The position numbers and the translations under genes were made by a program. From positions 1 to 64,000 of the forward strand of contig CAJUEG010000001.1 in NCBI GenBank assembly GCA_910584835.1: 64,000 nucleotides of DNA, written 5' to 3'. The stretch is from an uncultured Oscillospiraceae bacterium (GTDB lineage: Bacteria > Bacillota > Clostridia > Oscillospirales > Oscillospiraceae). The notes under the pieces were generated by a model. That model saw only the letters and a list, made by a program, of their open reading frames with translations. It had not been told where the DNA came from and made no database searches. Positions 51,213 through 58,962 of this stretch are shown here, piece after piece (the first letter of the stretch is position 1; each line of letters opens with the position of its first letter).

Positions 51213-51608
51213 TTGCCTGTGCGGGTGGAGGAGGTCCGGCGGCTGGCGGAGGAGTTCGAGAGCTGCCAAAAAATCCTGCTGGCATTGGGGGACGAGAACC
51301 GTCAGCACCTCATGCTGGAGATGATGCGCATAGAGGACTGCGGCGGCGTCCGGGTGGGAGAGATCACGGAGAAAACGCACCTCTCCCGTCCGGCTGTGTC
51401 GCACTACATTCAAATTTTGAAGGACGCCGGTATTTTGAAGCGGCGCCGGGAGGGGACGAAAAACTATTATTACTTCGACGCAGATCTGGCGGCAATGAAC
51501 CGGCTGATCTATATGCTGGAGCACGCCAGAGATATCATGGAGTGGCTTCCGAATCGGAGCGAAGCATGGTATGAAGGCGCGGGCGGCTTTGCCGGCAGGC
51601 CCACATAA
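51213..51608 (+). CDS. ArsR-family transcriptional regulator
   Basis: A small winged-helix repressor of 131 residues from this start. ILLALGDENRQHLMLEMMRIED leads into the HTH (VGEITEKTHLSRPAVSHYIQILKDAGILKRRREGTKNYYYF). I prefer TTG 51213, which has AAGGAGGGG at good spacing. An ATG at 51186 would lie inside the operator dyad, almost at the transcription start, with no ribosome-binding site. The metal-binding Cys clusters of classic ArsR/SmtB proteins are absent, so the signal is probably not a metal. It overlaps or abuts the nitroreductase gene it likely regulates. Confidence 0.85.
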   Translation: MPVRVEEVRRLAEEFESCQKILLALGDENRQHLMLEMMRIEDCGGVRVGEITEKTHLSRPAVSHYIQILKDAGILKRRREGTKNYYYFDADLAAMNRLIYMLEHARDIMEWLPNRSEAWYEGAGGFAGRPT

Positions 51609-51643
51609 TGGGCGCTGAAACAGAATCGAATGGAGGAAACGGT

Positions 51644-52312
51644 ATGGATTTGATGGAAGCGATGCGGGCGCGGCACAGCGTCCGGCAGTACAAGGAGCGG
51701 CCCTTGGACCAGGAGGCCGCCGCGGCGCTGCGGGCGGAAATTGAGGCCTGCAATAAAGCGGGCGGGCTGCACATCCAGCTGGTCACCGATGAGCCCAAGG
51801 CGTTCAGCGGCTTTATGGCCCACTATGGAAAGTTCAGCGGCGTGACCAATTACATCGCCATGATCGGCCCGAAGGGGCCCGGGCTGGAGGAGCGGTGCGG
51901 CTGCTATGGAGAGCGGCTTGTTCTGCTGGCGCAGACGCTGGGCCTGAACACCTGCTGGGTCGCCATGACTTACAGCAAGGTGCCCTCCGCCTTTTCCCTG
52001 GACCCGGGAGAGAAGCTGTGCATCGTGATCGCCCTGGGCTATGGGAAAAATCAGGGCGCGGCCCACGCCTCCAAGCCCGCGGAGGCGGTGACGGAGACGG
52101 ACGGACCCGTGCCCGACTGGTTCCGGGCGGGCGTGGAGGCCGCGCTTTTGGCCCCCACGGCCATGAACCAGCAGAAATTCCGCTTTTTCCTGAAAGACGG
52201 GAAGGTGTCCGCCAAGGCCGGGGTGGGCTTTTACAGCAAGATTGATCTGGGTATCGCAAAGTATCACTTTGAGCTGGGGGCGGACAAGCCGGGGCTGACG
52301 TGGGCTGAATGA
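51644..52312 (+). CDS. Nitroreductase-family flavoprotein
   Basis: A 222-residue FMN-dependent nitroreductase-like protein. MDLMEAMRARHSVRQYKERPLD is the classic start with the FMN-binding RxSxRxY. GCYGERLVLLAQTLGLNTCWVAMTYSK and IVIALGYGKNQ follow, and a second half reads APTAMNQQKFRFFLKDGKVSAKAG, as in the putative TM nitroreductase group. ATG 51644 follows GGAGG; an ATG at 51608 overlaps the ArsR stop but has no site. Substrate unknown; paired with the ArsR regulator. Confidence 0.87.
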   Translation: MDLMEAMRARHSVRQYKERPLDQEAAAALRAEIEACNKAGGLHIQLVTDEPKAFSGFMAHYGKFSGVTNYIAMIGPKGPGLEERCGCYGERLVLLAQTLGLNTCWVAMTYSKVPSAFSLDPGEKLCIVIALGYGKNQGAAHASKPAEAVTETDGPVPDWFRAGVEAALLAPTAMNQQKFRFFLKDGKVSAKAGVGFYSKIDLGIAKYHFELGADKPGLTWAE

Positions 52313-52396
52313 GCCTGCCGGCTGGGATTCCCCCTCCCGCAGGCATTTGGATGAGGGAGCGTCCGCCACGAAGCTTTGGGCAGCGGCGGAAAACAG

Positions 52397-52430
52397 GAGG
52401 GACGGGCGGCTGCGGCCCGTCCCTCTTCGC
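52397..52430 (+). terminator. Hairpin after the nitroreductase gene
   Basis: An 11-bp stem (52397-52407 with 52415-52425) followed by TTCGC; a modest terminator. The rest of 52313-52559 has no clear gene. Confidence 0.6.
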
Positions 52431-52559
52431 TTGTGGAAAACACGCCGCGGGCACCATCCTTGACTTGAATTTAAAAAGAGAATATCATAATAAAAAGCGG
52501 TTTGTCCGGAGAAGGCGGAGGCCCGGCCGGCAAGCAGAACGGTTAAGGGGGGAGCCGGC

Positions 52560-53246
52560 ATGGGTTTAAATACGGAGGAGCTGTTCAAGGACAGGGCTGG
52601 CAGCAAAAGGGACCGGGATGTCTTGGCACGGGAATTGCTTGCCGCTGTGGGCCAGGGGAGCGAAGCCGTGAAAAAGCTCCTGTTTGGCGGGGCAAAGCCG
52701 GAACTGTACTCTGATCACGGCTCATACAGACAGGGAATGCATGACCATTGTGATGGGCTGAAAAACAGCAGGGTGACGGAAAAGAGAATCTGCAAATGCC
52801 TCTATTATAGGAATGGAAAATACTATGATCCTGACGCGTGCCGGAGATGCGGATACGCGCATGAAGGCAGATTTCAAATTGTCGGCCGCTATCAAATCAC
52901 GGATTATGAGGTCCCGGCCTATTATTATGGGACGGGGATCGGTGAGATTGACTTGGTCGTCAGCGACGGGGAGACAAAATACGCTGTGGAAGTAAAGCCC
53001 CCGGAAGGGAACCCGGAAACTCTGCTTCGGATGATTGCCGAGATCATGACCTATACCATAGGGTACCCGGAGGGGCAGTACCACAGGGCAATCGCCTTTT
53101 TCGAGGGGACGGCTCAGGCGCAAGAATTTGCCGGTGACGCAGAGAAGGCGGGCGGCGTAATAAAAGAAATACTGGAAAAGGCGGATATCGCGGTTTTCTG
53201 CTTTAAAAAAGCGGGCGGCAGGACATATGAGCTCTGTAAACTGTGA
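52560..53246 (+). CDS. Uncharacterised Cys4 protein with PD-(D/E)XK-like core
   Basis: A 228-residue protein I do not recognise as a named family. Two features stand out. Cys78, Cys80, Cys94 and Cys97 (CKC, 13 residues, CRRC) could bind zinc. Then GEIDLVVSDGETKYAVEVK places Asp131, Glu144 and Lys146 in the D-X12-E-X-K pattern of PD-(D/E)XK nucleases, followed by a helix (ETLLRMIAEIMTYT) as that fold requires. No signal peptide or membrane segment. GGGGGGAG lies before ATG 52560. It stands alone between the nitroreductase and a decayed LacI gene. A nuclease or nuclease-derived DNA-binding role is inference only. Confidence 0.65.
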   Translation: MGLNTEELFKDRAGSKRDRDVLARELLAAVGQGSEAVKKLLFGGAKPELYSDHGSYRQGMHDHCDGLKNSRVTEKRICKCLYYRNGKYYDPDACRRCGYAHEGRFQIVGRYQITDYEVPAYYYGTGIGEIDLVVSDGETKYAVEVKPPEGNPETLLRMIAEIMTYTIGYPEGQYHRAIAFFEGTAQAQEFAGDAEKAGGVIKEILEKADIAVFCFKKAGGRTYELCKL

Positions 53247-53324
53247 CCCTCCGGGGATGTGATCACCCCGGCGGGGATTTTCGCTTTGAGGGGGGATTGG
53301 GCGCGGACATGCGGCAGGGCTGAT

Positions 53325-54000
53325 TCAGGCCTGCTTTTTGAAGCAGCTGGACTGGCGGATGATGAGCCGGACGTCGATTTCCACATCCTCGCAGGCGCGG
53401 CTCAGATCAATGAAGCCCAGCAGCTCGGGGTCAAACTCCACGTGGAACTCGTCCAGGGCCTGCCTGGCCCCGATGTACTGTCGATGCCCGCATAGGGGCC
53501 GGCCAGAAGGGGCTGGTCCAGGTAGGGCTGGAGGTCCTGGGCGGAGGAAAAGGCGCTGCCGAACATCCCGACCAGGAGGGCGATCCGCCGGTGGCCCATT
53601 TCCAGCAGATGCCGGGTGGCCAGATAGCCCCCCCCCTTCGGTGATTGAAATATACATGGGTCCGGCCCTCTATCATATCACGGCAGGAGCACACCACGGC
53701 GGGGGTGTTGGCGAAGCTGTGCTGAAAAGCCTCCAGGTCCGGCTTGCTGATGGAGCAATAGATGACGCCGTCCACACCCGCCTCGGCCAGCTGCCGGAAC
53801 TGCGCGGGCTCGTCATAGACGCCGCCCTTCCGGGAGATGAGGGCCATGGCGTCATGCACCTTTTGGACATATTCCGGCGCCACATTTGCTGGGGCGAGAT
53901 AACGTAACCGATTTTGAATGGTAGCATACATGATTTTGCGGCTGCTTTCAAGGTGCGCGCCGCGATCCTCCGCCTCGGCGTTCACCTTGCCGCACAGTGT
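53325..54000 (-). pseudogene. Decayed LacI-family regulator
   Basis: Pieces of a LacI-type sensor domain remain. One frame gives APEYVQKVHDAMALISRKGGVYDEPAQFRQLAEAGVDGVIYCSI up to HVYFNH. A second resumes YLATRHLLEMGHRRIALLVG after a G9 run (C9 at 53628-53636 on the plus strand; eight would keep frame). A third gives IGARQALDEFHVEFDPELLGF, then jumps to EDVEIDVRLIIRQSSC, the typical LacI C-terminus. The DNA-binding HTH is missing, there are at least two frameshifts (near 53632 and 53480), and about 100 residues of the middle are absent. It is therefore non-functional. Confidence 0.8.
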
Positions 54001-54031
54001 GAGCTCTGAAGGCCTGCCGGAGGACAGACGG

Positions 54032-54063
54032 GCGCCCCCGGCCAAAGCCGGGGGCGCGTTTTT
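54032..54063 (+). terminator. GC-rich hairpin with T-run
   Basis: An 11-bp stem (54032-54042 with 54047-54057) followed on the plus strand by GTTTTT. It lies between the minus-strand aminotransferase and the LacI remnant, so its T-run is on the opposite strand to both; it may still stop the aminotransferase transcript weakly. Confidence 0.55.
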
Positions 54064-54083
54064 CGCACCGAAGTACGGGCCTC

Positions 54084-55376
54084 TTATTTATCGTCCTGCG
54101 CCAGCAGTTTTTCGATGGAGACCAGCTTGACGCAGAGGGCGAAGATCTCCATGGCCGTGCGCAGGTCCTCCTGGGATGGATAGGTGGGGGCAATTCGGAT
54201 ATTGCTGTCATGGGGGTCCCTGCCGTAAGGATAGGTGGCGCCCGCCCCGGTCATCACCACGCCGGCCTTTTTCGCCCTGGCTACGATTTCCTTGGCGCAG
54301 CCTTCAAGGGAGTCAAAGGAGATGAAGTACCCTCCCTTGGGCGTTGTCCACGTTCCGATGCCCAGACCGCCCAGCTCGCTCTCCAGAGTGCCGGCGACGA
54401 TCTCAAATTTGGGGCGGAGAATATCCGCGTGGCGGCGCATATGCTCAACCAGGCCGTGGATATCGCCGAAGAACCGCACATGGCGGAGCTGGTTTACCTT
54501 GTCATGGCCAATGGTCTGGATGGCCAGCTGTGTTTTGATGTCCTCCATATTGTTCGGAGAGGTGGCGATGGCCGCCAGCCCGGAGCCGGGGAAGCTGATC
54601 TTGGAGGTGGAGGCGAATTTATACACCAGATCCGGATTTCCCGCCCGCTTGCACTCCGCCAGGATTTCGATCAAGTGGTCCTGGTCGTGGTCATACAGGT
54701 GATGTACGCCGTAAGCGTTGTCCCAGTAAATGCGGAAATCCTTTGCGGCGGGCTTCAGCCGGGCAAACCGGCGGACGGTGTCATCCGAGTAAGAAATCCC
54801 CTGGGGATTGGAGTATTTGGGCACGCACCAGATGCCCTTGATGGCGTCGTCGGAAGCCACCAGCTCCTCCACCATGTCCATGTCCGGGCCCGTGGGGGTC
54901 ATGGGCACATTGATCATCTCGATGCCGAAGTACTGCGTAATGGAAAAATGGCGGTCATATCCCGGAACGGGGCACAGGAATTTGACCTTGTCCAGCCTGC
55001 ACCAGGGAGTGCTTCCCATAACGCCATGGGTCATGGACCGGGAGATGGTGTCGTACATCACATTCAAGCTGGAATTTCCATAGATGATGATGCTGTCGAT
55101 GGGATTTTCCATCATGTCGCCAATGAGCTCTTTGGCCTCCCTGATTCCGTCCAAAACGCCGTAGTTCCGGCAGTCGGTGCCGTCCTCACAGGTGAGATCG
55201 TCGTTGCTGCTCAGCACATCCATCATGCCCATGGACAGATTCAGCTGCTCGGTGCAGGGCTTTCCCCGGGCCATGTTTAAGTTCAGGCCCCGCCCCTGAT
55301 ATTCCCTATATTCAGCTTTCAGCTGGGCGCGCAGGCTCTTCAGCTCTTCTTTGGTCAGTTCCGCGTATGGTTTCAT
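54084..55376 (-). CDS. Aspartate aminotransferase-like PLP enzyme (PF12897 type)
   Basis: A 430-residue fold-type I aminotransferase. GRGLNLNMARGKPCTEQLNLS at the start and CRNYGVLDGIREAKELIGDMM are typical of the subgroup 1c aspartate aminotransferases found in Firmicutes. IIYGNSSLNVMYDTI, CPVPGYDRHF, WCVPKYSNPQGISYSD and WDNAYGVHHL follow, with the PLP lysine in FASTSKISFPGSGLA. NIRIAPTYPS near the end carries the substrate-binding Arg. GAAAGGAG lies upstream of ATG 55376. It likely exchanges amino groups between aspartate (or another amino acid) and 2-oxoglutarate. Confidence 0.9.
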   Translation of the reverse strand: MKPYAELTKEELKSLRAQLKAEYREYQGRGLNLNMARGKPCTEQLNLSMGMMDVLSSNDDLTCEDGTDCRNYGVLDGIREAKELIGDMMENPIDSIIIYGNSSLNVMYDTISRSMTHGVMGSTPWCRLDKVKFLCPVPGYDRHFSITQYFGIEMINVPMTPTGPDMDMVEELVASDDAIKGIWCVPKYSNPQGISYSDDTVRRFARLKPAAKDFRIYWDNAYGVHHLYDHDQDHLIEILAECKRAGNPDLVYKFASTSKISFPGSGLAAIATSPNNMEDIKTQLAIQTIGHDKVNQLRHVRFFGDIHGLVEHMRRHADILRPKFEIVAGTLESELGGLGIGTWTTPKGGYFISFDSLEGCAKEIVARAKKAGVVMTGAGATYPYGRDPHDSNIRIAPTYPSQEDLRTAMEIFALCVKLVSIEKLLAQDDK

Positions 55377-55601
55377 TTCGTTCTCCTTTCAGTTTGCCGC
55401 CATCACTATCTATTTATATCGCATTTTCGGGATTAACACAAGCCCTTTGTGGCGCGGCGCCGATTTTTTTGCGTTTCCCGCGGCGCATCGGCCAGCCTGA
55501 CGGCCGCCATAGAGGAGCGTTGTGGAGAAGCCGGACGGCTTTTTGCGGACTCCCGCTGAAACCGGCGGTGAAATTCCCGGCGGGACAATGAATTTCGGGT
55601 C

Positions 55602-55630
55602 TTGACCGATTTGGTCAACGGCGGTATGGT
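55602..55630 (+). promoter_or_regulatory. TetR-gene promoter with overlapping operator
   Basis: TTGACC (55602-55607), a 17-base spacer and TATGGT (55625-55630). TTGACC and GGTCAA (55613-55618) form a dyad covering the -35 and spacer, a typical TetR autoregulatory site. Confidence 0.7.
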
Positions 55631-55652
55631 GGGAGTGAAAGGAGGGAGCGCC

Positions 55653-56282
55653 ATGAACCCGAAATTCTTCCAGCTCCCCGAGGAGCGCCAGGACCTGATC
55701 CGAAACAGCGCCATGGTGGAGTTCGGAGGCGGTACGTTCAAGAAAACGTCGGCGGACTCCATCGCCAAGCGGGCGGGGGTGTCCAAGGCTCTGCTGTTCC
55801 ACTATTTCAAGGACAAGCGGGAGATGTACCTCTACCTGTTCCAGTACGCCATCGACGAGTGCGTGGAGATTTTCAACCGGCACATTTTGAAGGCCGCCTA
55901 TTTCAAAGAGACGGATTTTTTTCTGATCCTCGAAAAGGGCCAGAAGGTGAAGATGGACATGGTGCGCCGCCATCCGGGGCTGTTCCGCTTCGTCATGCGG
56001 GCCTACTACGAGCGGGACAGCGTGCTCACCCCCAAGCTGCGGAAAAAGCTGGACGACGTGCTGGTCCAGACCACCGACAGCTTTCTTGCCCGGGCGGATC
56101 TTTACAAGTTCAAGGACGGGGTGGACCCCCGGGCGGTGGTGCGGCTGCTCACCCTGTCTGCCGAGGGGATGCTGGCCGAGACGGGGGCCTATACGGCGGA
56201 GGAAATCGAGACGCTGTTTGTGGAGTACCAGAAGTATGCGCAAATGCTGCAGCAGAATCTCTATAAGGAGGAATACCTGTGA
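55653..56282 (+). CDS. TetR/AcrR-family regulator
   Basis: A 209-residue repressor. The N-terminal HTH reads RNSAMVEFGGGTFKKTSADSIAKRAGVSKALLFHYFKDKREMYLYLF (about 17-63), and the rest is a helical ligand-binding domain (KMDMVRRHPGLFRFVMRAYYERD). ATG 55653 has GGAGGG upstream. The ATP-binding gene's GTG start overlaps its stop, so it is cotranscribed with the ABC exporter it presumably controls through the dyad at 55602. Confidence 0.9.
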   Translation: MNPKFFQLPEERQDLIRNSAMVEFGGGTFKKTSADSIAKRAGVSKALLFHYFKDKREMYLYLFQYAIDECVEIFNRHILKAAYFKETDFFLILEKGQKVKMDMVRRHPGLFRFVMRAYYERDSVLTPKLRKKLDDVLVQTTDSFLARADLYKFKDGVDPRAVVRLLTLSAEGMLAETGAYTAEEIETLFVEYQKYAQMLQQNLYKEEYL

Positions 56283-56971
56283 TCCAGATCGACCATCTCA
56301 CCAAAACCTACGGGAAAGCCAGGGGGGTGACGGACCTGACCCTCCGCGTCCCCGAGGGGGGCTGCTTCGGCTTCATCGGCCCCAACGGGGCGGGAAAGTC
56401 CACCACCATCCGGACCCTGCTGGGCCTTCTCTCCCCCACCGCCGGGTCGGCCAGGGTGCTGGGGCTGGACTGCGTCCGGGAGCGGAAGGCCATCCTGGCC
56501 CAGGTGGGCTACATGCCCTCCGAGGCCATGTTCTATCCGGACATGCGGGTGTCGGAGGTGATCCGGCTGTCCGCCGATCTGCGCAAAATGGACTGCCGTA
56601 CCCAGGCCGCCGCCCTGTGCGAGGCGCTGGAGCTGGACGTCAAAAAGCGCGTCCGGGAGCTGAGCCTGGGCAACCGGAAAAAGGTGTCCATCGTGTGCGC
56701 CATGCAGCACCGGCCCCGGCTGTACATCCTGGACGAGCCCACCAGCGGCCTGGACCCCCTGGTCCAGCGGGCCTTCTGGTCCGAGCTGGAGGCGCGGCGG
56801 AAAGAGGGGGCCACCGTGTTCCTGTCCTCCCACGTGCTCTACGAGGTGCAGCGGTACTGCGACCGGGCGGCCATCATCCGGGAGGGGCGGCTGGTGGTGG
56901 AGGGGACCACGGAGGAGCTGGACATTGAGAACAAATTCTTCGACTACTACGAGGGGAGGGTGGCGCCATGA
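56279..56971 (+). CDS. ABC transporter ATP-binding protein
   Basis: A 230-residue ABC ATPase of the drug/Nod-type exporter group. Walker A is GPNGAGKST (about 35-43), the Q-loop is in QVGYMPSEAMFYPDM, and the signature is degenerate, LSLGNRKKV (LSLGN in place of LSGGQ). Walker B LYILDEPTSGLD follows, with SSHVLYEVQRYCDRAAII as the switch His. It begins at a GTG overlapping the TetR stop and overlaps the permease start by ATGA. It powers the permease encoded next. Confidence 0.9.
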   Translation: MIQIDHLTKTYGKARGVTDLTLRVPEGGCFGFIGPNGAGKSTTIRTLLGLLSPTAGSARVLGLDCVRERKAILAQVGYMPSEAMFYPDMRVSEVIRLSADLRKMDCRTQAAALCEALELDVKKRVRELSLGNRKKVSIVCAMQHRPRLYILDEPTSGLDPLVQRAFWSELEARRKEGATVFLSSHVLYEVQRYCDRAAIIREGRLVVEGTTEELDIENKFFDYYEGRVAP

Positions 56972-57750
56972 CCATTTTTCGCAAGGAACTGCGCTCCGGC
57001 GCCGTGAGCTTTCTGATATGGTCCGCCGTGGTGGGCGGGCTGATGGCGGTGTGCGTGGGGCTGTATCCGTCCATATCCGGCTCCATGGAGGATGTGTCCG
57101 CCCTGTTTGCCGGGATGGGGGATTTTTCCGCCGCCTTTGGGATGGACAAGCTGCAATTCGGCACCATTCTGGGCTTCTACGGCACGGAATGCGGCAATAT
57201 CCTGGGCCTGGGCGGGGCGTTTTTCGCCGCCCTCACCGCCATGGGCCTGCTGGCGGGGGAGGAGGGGGGCCACACGGCGGAATTCCTGCTCACCCACCCC
57301 GTCGGCCGCCTGCGGGCGGCGGGGGAAAAGCTGGCTGCGCTGTTCGTCCTGGTGCTGGGGCTGAATCTCGTCTGCTTTGCCTGCGGCGCGGGGGGCATCC
57401 TGCTCATCGGGGAGGAGGCGGACTGGGGAGACCTGCTGCGCTACCACGGCGCGCTGCTGCTGATGCAGCTGGAGATCGGCGGGCTGTGCTTCGGGCTGTC
57501 GGCGCTGCTGCGCCGGGGCGGTGTGGGGCTGGGAATGGGCCTCACCGCCCTGCTGTACTTCGCGGGCCTGCTCCTCAACCTGGACCAGGGGCTGGACTGG
57601 CTGCGCTTTGTCACGCCGTACTACTACGCCGACGCCGCCCGGCTGTTCGCCGGAGAGACCCAGGCGGCCCCGGTGCTGGCGGGGTGTGTGCTGGGGGCGC
57701 TGGGCATGGGCTTCGGCCTGTGGTGGTATGGGCGGAAGGATATCGCGTAG
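56968..57750 (+). CDS. ABC-2 type permease
   Basis: A 260-residue membrane protein with about six hydrophobic segments, of the ABC-2 permease type. The N-terminal cytoplasmic helix TIFRKELRSGAVSFLIWSAVVGG is followed by a large loop (FAGMGDFSAAFGMDKLQFGT). EEGGHTAEFLLTHPVGRLRAAGEKLAALF is a conserved permease pattern. Translationally coupled to its ATPase. Substrate unknown; control by a TetR protein suggests export of a toxic or signalling compound. Confidence 0.87.
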   Translation: MTIFRKELRSGAVSFLIWSAVVGGLMAVCVGLYPSISGSMEDVSALFAGMGDFSAAFGMDKLQFGTILGFYGTECGNILGLGGAFFAALTAMGLLAGEEGGHTAEFLLTHPVGRLRAAGEKLAALFVLVLGLNLVCFACGAGGILLIGEEADWGDLLRYHGALLLMQLEIGGLCFGLSALLRRGGVGLGMGLTALLYFAGLLLNLDQGLDWLRFVTPYYYADAARLFAGETQAAPVLAGCVLGALGMGFGLWWYGRKDIA

Positions 57751-57795
57751 GATGGGGCTGCCCCGGGCATTTGCCTGCCAAAACATGTTTCCCGC

Positions 57796-57824
57796 TTGAA
57801 ACCGGGCGCGCTCCGTACTATACT
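57796..57824 (+). promoter_or_regulatory. Promoter of the LacI gene
   Basis: TTGAAA (57796-57801), a 17-base spacer and TATACT (57819-57824). The palindrome AAACATGTTT (57781-57790) just upstream may be an operator. Confidence 0.65.
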
Positions 57825-57875
57825 GGAGAGAGCGGGCGGAAGAGTGCGCCCAATCCAAGGCCGGAGGGAAGGGCT

Positions 57876-58886
57876 ATGTGGGCGGAGAACAAGGTGCGGA
57901 TCATTGACATCGCGGACGAGCTGGGCGTCAGCACCGCCACCGTGTCCAACGTGATCCATGGCAAGACGAAAAAAATATCGGCCCGGACGGTGAAGCGGGT
58001 GCAGGAAAAGCTGGAGGAGCGGGGCTATATCCCCAATATGGCGGCCACCCTGCTGGCCCAGAACAACTCGCGCATCATCGGCGTGGTAGTGAAGGATCAC
58101 GAGAAATACAAGGGGCGGCTGCTGACGGACCCCTTTGTGGCCTCCTCGCTGAACTATCTGTCCGACGAGATAGAGCGCAGCGGCTGGTTCATGATGGTGA
58201 AGAAGGCCCATGATATCATGGAGGCGGCCAAATTCGCCTCCATGTGGAACATGGACGGCATGGTGCTGCTCAGCTTCTGCGCCGACGAGTACCAGCGCCT
58301 CCGGGACAGCATCCGCATCCCCTTCGTGGTGTACGACGGGTATTTTGAAAACCGGGGCCGCATCTGCAACATCCGCATCGACGACCGGGACGGCGGGCGG
58401 CAGATGGGGCGGCACCTCCGGGAGCTGGGGCACCGGGCGGTGCTGTGCGTGGCGGACAACCGGGAGTGCATGGACCTGGAACGGTATGAGGGATTGTGCG
58501 AGGGGCTGGGGTTCCCGGCGGATTTCCTGACCATCCCCATGCCGGAGGCGGAGCGGGAGCGCTTCTACCGGGACCATCTGGACGAGCTGCGCCGCCACAG
58601 CGCCATATTCGCCGTGTCCGACTATTACGCGGCCGATTTGATGCGGTTTTTGCAGCGGTCCGGGGTAAAGGTGCCGGAGGAGGTGTCCGTCGCCGGGTTT
58701 GACGATGGGGATATCTGCCGCCAGGTGGTCCCCGCCCTCACCTCCGTCCGTCAGGACGCGCCGGAGCGCGCCCGGGAGGCGGTGCGGCTGCTGAAGCGGA
58801 TGAAGGCGGACCCGGCGTTTTTTGAGGACGCGCTCATGCCGGTGGAGCTGGTGAAGCGGGACAGCACCGGCAGGTTACGTCATTAA
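57876..58886 (+). CDS. LacI-family transcriptional regulator
   Basis: A 336-residue LacI/GalR regulator. The HTH and hinge are complete (VRIIDIADELGVSTATVSNVIHGKTKKISARTVKRVQEKLEERGYIPNMAATLLA), with the sensor domain following (FASMWNMDGMVLLSF, RHLRELGHRAVLCVAD, EEVSVAGFDDGDICRQVVPALTSVRQD). ATG 57876 has GGAGGG upstream. It precedes the MATE transporter gene and could regulate it; no sugar genes are adjacent, so its effector is unknown. The decayed LacI at 53325 is a different lineage. Confidence 0.9.
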   Translation: MWAENKVRIIDIADELGVSTATVSNVIHGKTKKISARTVKRVQEKLEERGYIPNMAATLLAQNNSRIIGVVVKDHEKYKGRLLTDPFVASSLNYLSDEIERSGWFMMVKKAHDIMEAAKFASMWNMDGMVLLSFCADEYQRLRDSIRIPFVVYDGYFENRGRICNIRIDDRDGGRQMGRHLRELGHRAVLCVADNRECMDLERYEGLCEGLGFPADFLTIPMPEAERERFYRDHLDELRRHSAIFAVSDYYAADLMRFLQRSGVKVPEEVSVAGFDDGDICRQVVPALTSVRQDAPERAREAVRLLKRMKADPAFFEDALMPVELVKRDSTGRLRH

Positions 58887-58914
58887 CCCGGCGGATTACG
58901 CGATTAACCTATTG

Positions 58915-58961
58915 AAATCACCCGCCTTTCCCGGTATGCTTTCGGGGAAGGCGGGTGATTT
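58915..58961 (+). terminator. Hairpin covering the MATE ribosome-binding site
   Basis: AAATCACCCGCCTT (58915-58928) pairs with AAGGCGGGTGATTT (58948-58961), extended inward to 18 bp with one T-G pair. The 3' arm holds the GGAAGG-like site of the following GTG start, so the structure may both end the LacI mRNA and restrain MATE translation. Confidence 0.65.
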
Positions 58962-58962
58962 T

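Noticed and set aside
53338..53907. Plus-strand gene opposite the LacI remnant
   Set aside because: No domain, and the minus strand shows clear LacI pieces in three frames.
54032..54063. Origin or CRISPR-like repeat
   Set aside because: Single GC hairpin without repetition; best read as a terminator-type structure.
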